Shown one piece after another: positions 49,574 through 61,190 of a DNA stretch of 64,000 nucleotides. This DNA comes from Glebionis coronaria. Taxonomy: Eukaryota; Streptophyta; Magnoliopsida; Asterales; Asteraceae. A model generated the notes under the pieces. That model searched no databases and was not told the origin of the DNA. It was given only the letters and a program-made list of their open reading frames with translations. The stretch covers positions 217,604,592 to 217,668,591 of the forward strand of contig CM046882.1 of the NCBI GenBank assembly GCA_025667525.1. Direction: 5' to 3'. The position numbers were made by a program, and so were the translations under genes. How positions within the stretch are numbered: position 1 is the stretch's first letter; every line of letters starts with the position of its first letter.

Positions 49574-52500
49574 TGTGACAATCCGTCAATTTATGGTTGA
49601 TATTTTATTCTTAAATATTATTTGAAAACATTATTTTAATGTTATATTATGAACTCACTTATTTTTGGGAAGAAATTTGGGTTGCGTCTTGAAGTAGCAT
49701 CGACTACGTCGAAACCGGAGGATTCTACGTTACGTGCTTACGTTTACATACACCGTTTTGGTGACAGTTCGACACTTCAGGAAATAAATTTATCCGTGAA
49801 TCTTATTTTGGGATTTTAAATTTGTGTTGGTTCATAAACTCACAAATTTACGAGAAGAGATTAGGACTTATGAGCATAATTTAACGTCCTTTACGACTAA
49901 ACCGAAAACCTTAGGATTACGTATTTACGTTTTTGAACTCCGTTTTTTATGGGACAATATTCATTAGATTCGTTTTGTGCCGTTGATTCATGATTTATAA
50001 AAACGTTTTTCATAAAACGACCTGAGGGCATGCAAATCGAGGAAACTAGAATCGAGGAGTACCCGTAATTAAATGGGGATGAGACAAGATAAATCTTGCC
50101 CCACCCCTACTCATAACTGGCCAAAGCTTATCACACACATCTTTAGGTGTCAAAATTTTATAAACAAGTTTACACTTGTCATGGTTTCTTTCTAAAACCA
50201 TATACACCCTAAAAACCATTTTTCCTAAAACATTTCTCACATTCCATCTAATGCAAACCACTCATACTCTCCTCCCTCTCTCTCTATATTCCGTCCACCA
50301 CCACCCCTAAACACCCTCATTTGATTAAATTTAACCATGAAATCATATGTTATTCACAGATATGATGAAGCCCTTTTGAAGCTCTATTGATTGGTGGTGA
50401 TTTTAACATTCAAGGAGAATATTTGATGATGTCCTAGGGCCGATTTCTACAAGAAGTTTACAAAGATTGGTGGTCTTCAAAGTTGGTGTTGATTTATCAC
50501 AAGTTTTGCCATCAAAATCTAAGCCTTGATCATAACCTACACAACCTTGGTGGTATAGATATTGTTCTTCCTATCCTCTTGTTATTTTGATTATGTAATC
50601 TTGTATTTTCTTTATTTAAGTATATGTATATGATGATGAATGATGATTAAAAATATTATGTGGGGATATGGTGTTGATAAACATGGGTAAAAAGATGGAA
50701 AACCACATGTCAAATGGTTAAATCTTGCTTAATAAGTTGGATGTTTGAAAACAGTAACTAACCAAATGATTAACTGATAAAATGGCAAAGTGGAATCAAT
50801 ATAAAGTAAGTATTAGTCTTGTACACATGTGAGAGTTGGCCATGTATTGGAATCCTAAAAATGAATGAGATATGATCAAAACAAGATTGGAGTGCAAATC
50901 TGCCTACACTGTTTTAGACGAATTCATTAAAATACTTAGAGGTTGATTCATCAGTAGCTATATAGGAATAAAATGAAGCACAGATCATGTAGTTTCTGTC
51001 ATAAAAATTTGAGGTCCTATCTCAGTATAGAACTCTAGATATGGACATTTTAGTGGACTTAAAATTTAGGATTGATTTTGTAAATAAATAGTATATAATA
51101 TAAGCACTAAAAAATCTATATAAAATATATACATATGTAAAACCCACTAGTTGATAACAATCATAATAAAGAGATATATATCTATTTATATTAAAATAAG
51201 ACATGTTATATAAATTACAAGTATAAATGTTTTTCCAAGTTATAAAACTATATACCTAAGTTTTACGTCTTTTCGGTTAAAACCGAAAGATTAACGTTTT
51301 TGTCAAATAAAACTTAGACGGTCGGACCCGTCTAATGTAAACTTTTATAAACTCACATACTGATGTATAAACATATATAGCAAGTAAAAACCGATAAATC
51401 CCGAGCTTTACAACATATAGACACTAACGGGCCAAAGTAGCCATATTGGACTATTAACCAAACTAGTTTGGTAAAACACCGATAAACTTACTTATTGGGC
51501 TTAACCCACTTGGGCCCAACATGTAAAGTATAATACGGATAATAAAAGTGTAAAATGGACTAATATAAGGTATTGGGCTTATAATAGGCTTATTGGGCCT
51601 AAAACATGTAAATAAGTAAAACTAGTAAACTAGTATAAAAGTTACCAATACATAACACTAAAATGAGTAAATGAGAATGTATAAACCCACTTGATCATCA
51701 TCATATTTATAAAATCAGCATATATACACATAGTTATGATTTTTATAAAGTCATTGGACAAGAGTCTAAGACGAGTATTATTTGTCTAGGTTTTCGTGAT
51801 TGAAGCACGTACCGTACATCCAAATCGCTGATAACCGCCTTCCCACATCAACGTGAGTTCATAGCCTCGCACTATTTTAAATTTTTTTAAGAAATGTTTT
51901 ATAAACCCGCGAGGGAGATAACATATTAGTTTTGATATTAATAGGACACCAGTTGTCCCGATTGTTTGTTTATTTATTTGGACCCGAATGATTGTATGAC
52001 CGGATGAATGATTATATGACCCGATGTATGAAATAAAATGGATTATTTAAGTTAGGTTATGTCAATAAACGTCCCATTAGCATGAATTGTGAACTACCGG
52101 GATTTGGTAGACGCTGGTGCATATAATAGTACTATTTGGGGACGATCACCCCAGTTCGCGCCTTGACGGTTGATCCCCGTCGTGCCACATTGATTGGCAA
52201 GCGAATTATGTATGAGAAGATTTCCATAGCGTGATTTTTGTGACGACACGCTAACTTAGATGGGCAAATTGAGTTTCGGGTTAGCTACCCGTTGTTTGTT
52301 GTAGTAAGGTAACAATGTCATGCGGCTTATAATACTCCAAATAATGAAATACTGCTATACGCACTGAATTACAATGAATTGCCTGACTAGCAATACGGGG
52401 TCTTATTATTGATTTTATGTTCGTGTTTTAGTTTTACATAACCATATTCATATAACGGTTTTTATTTAACTTTATACAACGTTATAAAACGTATTGTATG

Positions 52501-52593
52501 ATGCTTTTACGACATTGGTTCGTATAATGGTTTTGAAGGCGAAAGCCTATATTATGATTTTGACAAGGATTTGTATAAAATGTTTTTGGCCTA
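49574..52593 (+). repeat. Solo LTR S, left part
   Basis: About 3 kb without coding potential. It contains CT-rich and CCACCACC-type sequence near 50270-50310 and a GC-richer stretch at 52100-52260. The last five bases (52589-52593, GCCTA) are the NA target duplication. Confidence 0.65.
52589..52593. other. NA target-site duplication, left copy
   Basis: GCCTA, identical to 60588-60592. Confidence 0.82.
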
Positions 52594-53184
52594 TAATGTA
52601 GAGATTTTGCTAGTTGAAAGTTCGTTTTCTCGGTATCTTCTCGAATTGATCACGGTTCAAAGTGCGACTCAGTTGTTCTTGGTGGCAAATAAAATTGTTT
52701 GGTTATCTATTCTACTTAAAAGGGAAATGCACAAAATAAAGACAATAAACAAAAAGCGATTAATTAATAAAAACAAAACAATTTAAATAGCAAAACGCGA
52801 ATTTAAAACGAAACAATTAATAAAAATAAAACTAAAAGACGAAATTAATTATCGACTCGAAAATAAAGTTTACTAAATGAAAAAGGAGAGAATAAAACTA
52901 AAATGGTACTTTAAAGCTAAACGAGGAAAAACCTAAAGCGGGTACTAACTAAAAGATAAAACTTGAACTTTACGAAAAAATATTAATACTAAAAATCGAC
53001 GAAAAATTCAACTAAAAATGCGTAACTTTCAGAAATAAAATCGGAACAACTTTCAGATAAAACTAGACAATTACGGAACAATACTATCAAATAAGCAAGC
53101 AGGCAGGCTAGCTGCTGGAAGCAGCCAGCCAGGCTGCTCACTTTTGGCGCCTAAATGAATGGAAGCATGCATGCATGCTGGTCC

Positions 53185-53645
53185 ATCGTAATATAATCCC
53201 AAAAAAACTCTATCGGAATATTATAAAATCTATCATAATATTGATTTTATTGCTAAGTATCGCAATGTGTATTTTGATCTATCGTAATATGTAAAAAAAA
53301 AAAAAAAAAAAAAAAAACTGTCGTAATAATAGAATATAACAAAGTATCGGAATACTAAAAGAAAACTGTCGGAATGTTTTAAAAAAGAACTATCGGAATG
53401 TCTAATAATAAAAATTGTCGGAATAATTAAAGTGCCAAATTCTATCCGAATGTGGCTATCAAAATTTGGGCAGCACTTCGTCGCAATATACCTTAAACTC
53501 CGTCGGAATATGCGATCGCAATGAGCGATCGCAATCCCGATCGGAATAAGGGGGATGATACAAATGATCGCAAAGTAGAACCACAAGGGTTATTGCGATA
53601 CAAACAAGCAACCCATTAGAATGTGTATTACCCTCAATATTGCGA
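53185..53645 (-). repeat. TTCCG-type array in the NA 3' LTR
   Basis: Repeated (T)ATCGGAAT or GTCGGAAT units with TCGTAAT and TCGCAAT variants. The sense strand reads ATTCCGATA. The same position downstream of the TATA box as in A1 and A2; the other LTR has the array at about 59125-59585. Confidence 0.8.
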
Positions 53646-54180
53646 TGAACACCAACAAATCCGAAAATGGAGATAAGCACAAATCTCAATAAGCACTATC
53701 AATAAGCACACTAAACCGAAACTTGAACAACTTAATAAACATAAATTTGAAAGCTTTTAAAATATGAAATTCATAAACTTTATAAAAACACAAAATAAGC
53801 AAACTTTAAAAATATAAAACCTTTTAAGAAAACTTAAAACAAATAAGCTAGAAACAAAATAAGCTAATAAGATTGTCAAGCTTATAGCTTATTGCGTATG
53901 AAAACTTAAATGGAAATGAAAAGACAAACTTTTTAAGGAATCAAACATAAAAATCAATAAAGACATGCATAAATTGAATCCAATTTATATAAAAAGCTAA
54001 GAAAGGTAGAATAAGATTAAGATTAAACCAAGAATTAAGCTATCACAAGTAAAGATTTGATTAAAAACAACAAGAAAGGAAGATGAAAGATTGGGATCCT
54101 AGTGAGAGAAACTGTCACTTTCTCTCTCTAGAATCACCTACAAAATGAAAAGGAAAACTAGACTAACTAAAACTAACCAA

Positions 54181-54204
54181 CCCTCCTAAATGAGTTTAGG
54201 AGGG
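54181..54204. other. Palindrome at the NA transcription start
   Basis: A perfect 10-bp stem (CCCTCCTAAA with its complement) around a 4-nt loop, directly downstream of the TATA box on the minus strand. Identical at 60121-60144 in the other LTR although the LTRs differ elsewhere. Confidence 0.85.
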
Positions 54205-56283
54205 TATTTATAGGAAATGGGGAGGAGCATGTGTTTCCTTCTCTTTCTTTCTTTATTCACGTCTTCTCGTGTTTTAAGTTCTTCGACTTTATCGACTTTG
54301 TCTCGGGATTAATTAAACTCGTCTTATAATTTATTTATTTATTAGACTCGAGTTCTTCGGATTTATTAAACTTCCGTCTTTTAGACTTGTTCTTCGATAA
54401 ATCTTCAGAATAGGCCTTGGACTTCCGTTCTTTTTGCACTCTTGACTTCTTGACTCCGTCTTTTGCCTTTTTTTTCGATAAAAGACCGTGAAATCCCGTG
54501 GTCTCTCCACTTTTCACCTTTTCGTCCTAAATCACAACAAAAACACAAACCACGCATAATTCCGACATAAATGACATAAAATACACGTTTTGGCTCGGTT
54601 ATTATTGTAATTAAGTGGTAAAAAGATGGGGTTTTTTACACCTATCAAATCCCCTACACTTGACCATTACAATGTCCTCATGCAATGTATTAGTTACAAA
54701 GCACGTTTACACTTTTCATCATAATCAATCCATAGTGGCCTTTATTAAAGAGATAGAAAACTATAAACATTCAAAGTAAAGAAATAAAAAACATACCTTG
54801 GGTTTTGAAAATGTCATGAATAATCATCATCCTCAAGTTTTCACTTTATCCAAACCAAGCTTAAAAACGAGATCATTGTTATTATAAGTTAGCAAACTAA
54901 CACGAACTCATGTGGGCCAATTGTTCACTTAGACTCCCTTATTCATAGGTGTATCTCTTATATTTTATTGTTGTCTTGAATGATCACGAGGATGCATTGT
55001 TTGACTTATTTTGATAGTTTATTAGGCCAAAAATAAAGTGAACGATTTAATCAATAGTTAGCTAAAGGACAAAATCTTTTAAAACTGCTTCTCGGGACCT
55101 CATAAAGTTCATATCTTGGCATAACTCGCTTCGCGATTTGAGACCTCTCTCGGACCGATATTTGGCAGCGAATTCATACTTCGAATCTTTGAGAGACGTT
55201 CTTGAAATTATGGTCTTCTCTTCATAATAGGAATTTCCTCACTTGAAGTTTTGAGAGATTCTTCATATTTGGACCACGACTTCTTCATTTTTCTTCAATC
55301 TTTATTTTGGACTTTGATATACAACGATCCGCCTCCTTTTTTGGACTTGGCTTCATTTATCCTCATACCTTGTTAGGGTCTTTTCGGATAGACTTCTCCA
55401 TGACTTTTGGGAAGTTTTTGCTTTTCGTCGTGTGTCTCGATTCTTCATATTGATTTTCGATAAATGATTCTTCACATCACTTTTGGATCTTTAGCAACAA
55501 AATGTAGCCCTCATGCCTTGTTAGGGCCTTTTCGGACTCGTCAATTTTTGCATCCCGCTTCAATAAGTTATGCCTTGGCTATGAACTCTAATCCATACCG
55601 AGCAACTTTTAAACGATCTTGGGCTAGAAGCTAAGTAACTTTTCAAACCGTACAACCTTATTTATTGCAGATAAATTTATTAACAAGCGATGGGAGAATA
55701 GGCTCATAATTAACTCACATAAATTCACGAAAGAATACCAAACTTATAATTGACTCTATCATCTCTCGTTCTCCACAATTTAAAATCTCAAGGAATGAGA
55801 CTCGTGGATGCTTAGCCTATTAAATCAAAGTTTTGGGTTTTCGAGTCGCCTATAGGATCTTGCAAACTCTTAGACTTTTTCAAGTTTAGAATCCGCATTT
55901 TAAAGTTCCCTTGATAAACGACTCTCTAGGATCAATTATAGGAACTTGCAAAAAGTTCTTGTTCTTAACCCGTGAGAGTTAAGACTTTCGCGTTTTATAG
56001 CTCCCTACATAAAAGCCTAGCAAAACTTGACTTAAACACGTTAAGGATACTAGCTAGAGTAAACTTAGACAAGTAAACTCGGGTCGAGTCAAAAGATTCA
56101 CAACGTTTGAAAATTAAAACCACTTTATTCAAACTTTATTCTAATAAGGAAAGAAAATAACTATACAAAGGTAAAAACTAATGGGCCAAAACAGATCAAA
56201 AATTTTGAAAAATGTCGAAAAATTGATTTTCCGGTTAAAATGAGGACAAATACAAGGAAAAGGCCACTTAACTTCGATAGAAG

Positions 56284-56351
56284 TCCCCCTACACTTAATA
56301 TAAACATTGTCCTCAATGTTTAAGCATATGGGAGTAAACTCCCCTACACTT
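56284..56351 (-). other. Conserved double PPT-like module with hairpin (NA)
   Basis: Two AAGTGTAGGGG(G) copies offset by exactly 55 nt enclose AAACATTGAGGACAATGTTT (56302-56321), as in A1 and A2. Confidence 0.82.
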
Positions 56352-56616
56352 AGGACATTGTGCACTTTGTTTAAATCTCGCTAAGGGAAAGACAACTAAA
56401 GAGATTCTTATTTAAATATTGGAAAATATAAAATAGTGAATCGAAAAGAGTTTAGGATAGAACCGGGAAGAAGGGAACACGGAATCACGGATCGTCAAAA
56501 GTCATCAAGAGTGTGTCTTTGAAGCTCTAATCCCTGCACATGATAAGAAAGAAAGCAAGAAACACCACGGGGCTCCCCCTACACTTATGGTGAAAACAGG
56601 AAAGATAGATAGATAA

Positions 56617-56632
56617 TTGGGTTGCCTCCCAA
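56617..56632 (-). other. Post-stop hairpin (NA)
   Basis: The minus strand reads TTGGGAGGCAACCCAA, a 5-bp perfect stem with loop AGGCAA. One stem pair is T-A where A1 and A2 have C-G. It lies about 50 nt after the ORF stop. Confidence 0.8.
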
Positions 56633-56681
56633 AAAGCGCTTGTTTTTGTTAACCAAGTCACGAGCCTGACTCTTCCCCGAA

Positions 56682-58328
56682 TTAAATGGTCCATGGGGAA
56701 GCCTCGAATGTAATACCGGGATCAAAGACCTTGTCCTCGTTCCCGGAGGACATCAACAAAGGAGAGACGGGGGGATAAGTCTTGAAAGGGAGAAAGGTCC
56801 TTTCAACATACGTATAGTATGTGAAATCAGGATCCACGGGAGGTGGGGTGGGTAAAGTAAGCACATTGTCCTCCCCCAAAGACAATGGATGCTGAGCAAG
56901 CGAAAAAGCCGTATTGTTATCAATCATAGCATAATCAATGTCACCTGCCGGGTCAAAGCACTCATCCTCCGAGATAGTGGCTAAAGGGCAGGATGAAAGG
57001 TGCTCGGGAGGGAGACTTGGGTCAATACTTTCAAGTAAAAAATTATCAAAAATAATATCCCCCTCCATGTCATTGTCATCATTACCTGGTGGTATGGAGT
57101 GAATGTCGATTTCTTCCAGCAAGGGGTCATTATCTTCAACGGGAGGAATAGATGGAGGCAAAGACTCGGAAAGAGGAGGAGAAGTCAACGCTTCGATTTG
57201 AGCAATAAGAAGGTGCACTTTCCGTAATCTATCGCGAAGAAGCACGTCTTCCACCTCATCCACAAGATCATGTTCATCGGTGAACTTCTCGTAAACCGGA
57301 GAGAATAAATCGTCGTCACCCGCATCTCCCGGTGGAGATTGAGAAATTTCAAAAGTGAAATTCTCATAGCTTGGAGAAAAATCGTCATCATTAGGATCGA
57401 CCTCTTCCGTAAAAGCAACGTCGTCCTCAAGCTCCATAGCAGCCGGTATGTCACAAACCTCATCATCAAACAATTTATCAAGACCAAACTCACTAAGCTC
57501 ACTCAATGTATCACAATCCTTAGACACGTTTGGAATATCGAGAGGAGGGATAACAATCGCACTAGGACATTGAGCAGTAAGTTCATTCCAAGAAATAGTA
57601 GGCTCATCGTCATCATCATCATAATAGTATGGATACACCGGGGGAGGAGTATAAGTCTCGATATTTGATATTTGCTCAGGCCGTTGATCCTCTTGATATT
57701 TTTTGATGATCTTGTTGAAAGCTTCTTGAAGTTGTTAACCTTGCTTAGCAAGAGTGGCCCATTTTTCGTGGGAGCTCAAATGTTCGAAGGAGGATTGATG
57801 ATCGATGATGTGTTGTGGGGGTTCAAATTGTTGAAAACCTGAATTATAGCATGGTTGTGGCTCATAGTAGTTCATCGATTGAGAAGAATTAGAAACCGGG
57901 TTTGGTTCATAATAATCCATCGGTGAAGAAAATTGAGGACACGGATATGGCTCATAATAATTCATTGGTTGACAATAAGCGGTATCGTGAGGACCCCCAC
58001 AGTTGTTGCAAAACGATTGAGGAGAAAGACTGGGTGCGTCTTGTAGATAGCTATTATCATTATCATAATTGTACCCTGGTTCTTGCCCGTGACCATACGG
58101 GTATTGAACCAAGCACGAAACATGCCAATGAGAATCGCTTCCACAATAGATGCACGAGGGAACAGGAGGTGGGTTCAAAAAGGACGAATTAGTCAAGTCG
58201 CACAAAGGACAAAATCCGAATTGTGTGTTGTCGATATCGTTTCCGCACCGTTCACATGTACACCATTGACAAGAGTCATTCCCGTACAATCGTCTCCCAC
58301 ATCTGACGCAGTGGACATAAGAATCCAT
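56682..58328 (-). pseudogene. NA single ORF: cysteine-rich, Gag-like, acidic C-terminus
   Basis: ATG at 58328, 189 nt after the PBS. One in-frame TAA (57737-57735) splits a 549-codon frame into 197 and 351 codons. The N-terminus has four CX2C pairs (C7/C10, C20/C23, C25/C28, C40/C43), likely zinc ribbons. Then comes a canonical knuckle C59-X2-C62-X4-H67-X4-C72 (CIYCGSDSHWHVSC) and a second, C107-X2-C110-X3-H114-X4-C119 (CNNCGGPHDTAYC), with the same spacing and CGGPH core as the A1 and A2 Gag knuckles. Tyr/Pro repeats (MNYYEPxP, three times) follow. After the stop comes a strongly acidic region (DDDDDEPTISW onward) ending FDPGITF. Probably a nucleic-acid-binding Gag-like protein; no enzyme motif. 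From memory similar predicted proteins occur in Tanacetum. Confidence 0.8.
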
Positions 58329-58447
58329 AAAGAAAAATTGATGAGCAAGAAGAATATTTTTGGTGCAAAAACTTTGAAAAAGAAATGCTTTTTATGATTT
58401 TTCAAATGTTTTTGGGATTTTTGAAAATTTTTGGCATGAAAAATAAT

Positions 58448-58461
58448 GTTCACAAGTGAAC
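58448..58461 (-). other. Leader palindrome (NA)
   Basis: GTTCAC-TT-GTGAAC on the minus strand, 6-bp stem, at the position of the A1 and A2 leader hairpins. Confidence 0.65.
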
Positions 58462-58517
58462 GGATCCCAAAAGCCAACGCGTCTCTTACAAAAAACCGTT
58501 AATCTTCACAAAAAGAG

Positions 58518-58532
58518 CCGACAGCGGCGCCA
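58518..58532 (-). other. NA primer-binding site (tRNA-Asp type)
   Basis: TGGCGCCGCTGTCGG on the minus strand, 3 nt inside the 5' LTR. Confidence 0.82.
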
Positions 58533-58535
58533 TTT

Positions 58536-60587
58536 TAATGTAGAGATTTTGCTAGTTGAAAGTTCGTTTTCTCGGTATCTTCTCGAATTGATCACGGTTC
58601 AAAGTGCGACTCAGTTGTTCTTGGTGGCAAATAAAATGGTTTGGTTATCTATTCTACTTAAAAGGGAAATGCACAAAATAAAGACAATAAACTAAAAGTG
58701 ATTAATTAATAAAAACAAAACAATTTAAATAGCAAAACGCGAATTTAAAACGAAATAATTAATAAAAATAAAACTAAAAGACGAAATTAATTATCGACTC
58801 GAAAATAAAGTTTACTAAATGAAAAAGGAGAGAATAAAACTAAAATGGTACTTTAAAGCTAAACGAGGAAAAACCTAATGCGGGTACTAACTAAAAGATA
58901 AAACTTGAACTTTACGAAAAAATATTAATACTAAAAATCGACGAATAATTCAACTAAAAATACGTAACTTTCAGAAATAAAATCGGAACAACTTTCAGAT
59001 AAAACTAGACAATTACGGAACAATACTATCAAATAAGCAAGCAGGCAGGCTAGCTGCTGGAAGCAGCCAACCTGGATGCTCACTTTTGGCGCCTAAATGA
59101 ATGGAAGCATGCATGCATGCTGGTCCATCGTAATATAAGCCCAAAAAAACTCCATCGGAATATTATAAAATCTATCGTAATATTGATTTTATTGCTAACT
59201 ATCGCAATGTGTATTTTGATCTATCGTAATATGTAAAAAAAATAAAAAAAATAAAAACTGTCGTAATAATAGAATATAACAAAGTATCGGAATACTAAAA
59301 GAAAACTGTCGGAATGTTTTAAAAAAGAACTATCGGAATGTCTAATAATAAAAATTGTCGGAATAATTAAAGTGCCAAATTCTATCCGAATGTGGCTATC
59401 AAAATTTGGGCAGCACTTCGTCGCAATATACCTTAAACTCCGTCGGAATATGCGATCGCAATGAGCGATCGCAATCCCGATCGGAATAAGGGGGATGGTA
59501 CAAATGATCGCAAAGTAGAACCACAAGGGTTATTGCGATACAAACAAGCAACCCATCGGAATGTGTATTACCCTCAATATTGCGATGAACACCAACAAAT
59601 CCGAAAATGGAGATAAGCACAAATCTCAATAAGCACTATCAATAAGCACACTAAACTGAAACTTGAACAACTTAATAAACATAAATTTGAAAGCTTTTAA
59701 AAAACGAAATTCATAAACTTCATAAAAACACAAAATAAGCAAACTTTAAAAATATAAAACCTTTTAAGAAAACTTAAAACAAATAAGCTAGACACAAAAT
59801 AAGCTAATAAGATTGTCAAGCTTATAGCTTATTCCGTATGAAAACTTAAATGGAAATGAAAAGACAAACTTTTTAAGGAATCAAACATAAAAATCAACAA
59901 AGACATGCATAAATTGAATCCAATTTATATAAAAAGCTAAGAAAGGTAGAATTAGATTAAGATTAAACCAAGAATTAAGCTATCACAAGTAAAGATTTGA
60001 TTAAAAACAACAAGAAAGGAAGATGAAAGATTGGGATCCTAGTGAGAGAAACTGTCACTTTCTCTCTCTAGAATCACCTACAAAATGAAAAGGAAAACTA
60101 GACTAACTAAAACTAACCAACCCTCCTAAATGAGTTTAGGAGGGTATTTATAGGAAATGGGGAGGAGCATGTGTTGCCTCCTCTTTCTTTCTTTCTTCAC
60201 GTCTTCTCGTCTTTTAAGTTCTTCGACTTTATCGACTTTGTCTCGGGATTAATTAAACTCATCTTATAATTTATTTATTTATTAGACTCGAGTTCTTCGG
60301 CTTTATTAAACTTCCGTCTTTTAGACTTTTTCTTCGATAAATCTTCAGAATAGGCTTTGGACTTCCGTTCTTTTTGCACTCTTGACTTCTTGACTTCGTC
60401 TTTTGCCTTTTTCTTCGATAAAAGCCCATGAAATCCCGTGTTCTCTCCACTTTTCACCTTTTCGTCCTAAATCACAACAAAAACACAAACCACGCATAAT
60501 TCCGACATAAATGACATAAAATACACGTTTTGGCTCGGTTATTATTGTAATTAAGTGGTAAAAAGATGGGTGTTTTTACACCTATCA
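58536..60587 (-). repeat. NA 5' LTR
   Basis: Starts TGATAGGTGTAAAAACACCC on the minus strand. TATA box at 60144-60153. If the TSD is GCCTA, the 3' end of the LTR is ...TACATTA rather than CA, an unusual terminus also present in the other LTR. Confidence 0.9.
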
Positions 60588-60592
60588 GCCTA
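60588..60592. other. NA target-site duplication, right copy
   Basis: GCCTA, matching 52589-52593. Confidence 0.82.
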
Positions 60593-60992
60593 TTTTATGG
60601 CTTACTACAAATATTGGTACAAAATGATTTTCGGTAATAAATATATACAGATGCTATATTAATGGTTTATTAAACTCTATGAATTCACTCGCCGTTTTCG
60701 CTGACCTTTTCTTTTAACATGTTTTATCTCAGGTACTTGAAGGTAATTCTCGGAAAGACAACAAGAATTCATGGCCCGTACTTAAATAATAATTTCCATT
60801 CAAATGCTTTGTAAAACTTGTATGAAATACTATGACTTGGGACCTATGTAAATTTGATATTTATGAATGGAAATGCTTTATTATTAAATGACGCGATTTT
60901 TAAAGAGTCGTCTATGATGTGAGTAATGTGCTATCCCGTAACACCAAAGAGTCTTCCGCTATATTGAATTGTGTATATTTGGGGGTGTTACA
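60593..60992 (+). repeat. Solo LTR S, right part
   Basis: The 3' end of S, finishing in GGGGGTGTTACA. No coding potential. Confidence 0.65.
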
Positions 60993-61190
60993 TGATGCAC
61001 AAGATAAGAGGCAAAAGATCCATGCTCAAGATTGATATCAAAGATCACATCAACATATTCACCAGAAAAGAAAAATAAAGAAAGACGTAGACTACGAGCT
61101 TAATACAAGCATAGTATGTCAGGTTTATTGTTATGGTTGTAACTCGGGTAGTCCCCTTATACTTTTGAGTGACCTCCCTTAGGGGGAGAT

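Larger units (their letters stand above)
52594..54647 (-). repeat. NA 3' LTR
   Basis: Matches 58536-60587. TATA box at 54204-54213 on the minus strand (CTATAAATAC). It includes a TTCCG-type array (about 53185-53645), an A-run of about 27 bases near 53294 that is broken by T in the other LTR, and a 24-bp palindrome at 54181-54204. Confidence 0.9.
54648..56681 (-). other. NA 3' noncoding region, shared with Athila A1/A2
   Basis: About 2 kb homologous to the A1 and A2 post-pol regions. It has the PPT (54650-54661, AAGTGTAGGGGA), two CCCTAACAAGG motifs (55360-55388, 55508-55535), the double PPT-hairpin module (56284-56351) and a further PPT-like copy (56574-56586). The 63-codon frame seen in A1 and A2 is shifted here. 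Confidence 0.85.
52594..60587 (-). mobile_element. NA: non-autonomous Athila-related LTR element (7,994 bp)
   Basis: LTRs 52594-54647 and 58536-60587 are about 2.05 kb and differ at about 40 sites by eye. A perfect TSD GCCTA flanks the element. The PBS is of tRNA-Asp type, and the leader, ORF start position, post-stop hairpin, PPT modules and LTR termini match those of A1 and A2. The 3.9-kb internal region has no protease, RT, RNase H or integrase; it carries a single reading frame of about 549 codons with one internal TAA. Movement would have to be in trans, presumably by Athila enzymes (inference). Confidence 0.88.
49574..60992 (+). mobile_element. S: solo LTR of a long-LTR Ty3-type element, split by NA
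   Basis: Starts TGTGACAATCC at 49574 and ends GGGGGTGTTACA at 60992, flanked by TGATC/TGATG. With NA and one GCCTA removed, it is about 3.4 kb, without PBS, PPT or internal domain. That is the signature of a solo LTR left by recombination between the two LTRs of one element. The terminal style resembles X (TGTGACAAC...TGTGACA) but the sequence is not the same family. Confidence 0.7.
38394..61190 (+). mobile_element. C0: old Ty1/copia retrotransposon, internal region (5' end outside window)
   Basis: Gag, protease, integrase, RT and RNase H are recognisable in order from 38394 to 46864 on the + strand, with many stops and several frameshifts. C1 interrupts the gag at 38393/38394 and solo LTR S interrupts the 3' region (49574-60992). 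A polypurine tract (61179-61190, TTAGGGGGAGAT) followed by TGTTGG at 61191 marks the 3' LTR start. Joining this LTR to C0 is an inference from position and orientation. Many stops fit C-to-T change in Gln codons. Confidence 0.75.

Noticed and set aside
53233..53586. 117-codon frame in the NA LTR with Phe-rich runs
   Set aside because: Caused by the poly-A run and TTCCG-type array; it is not preserved in the other LTR, where the A-run differs.
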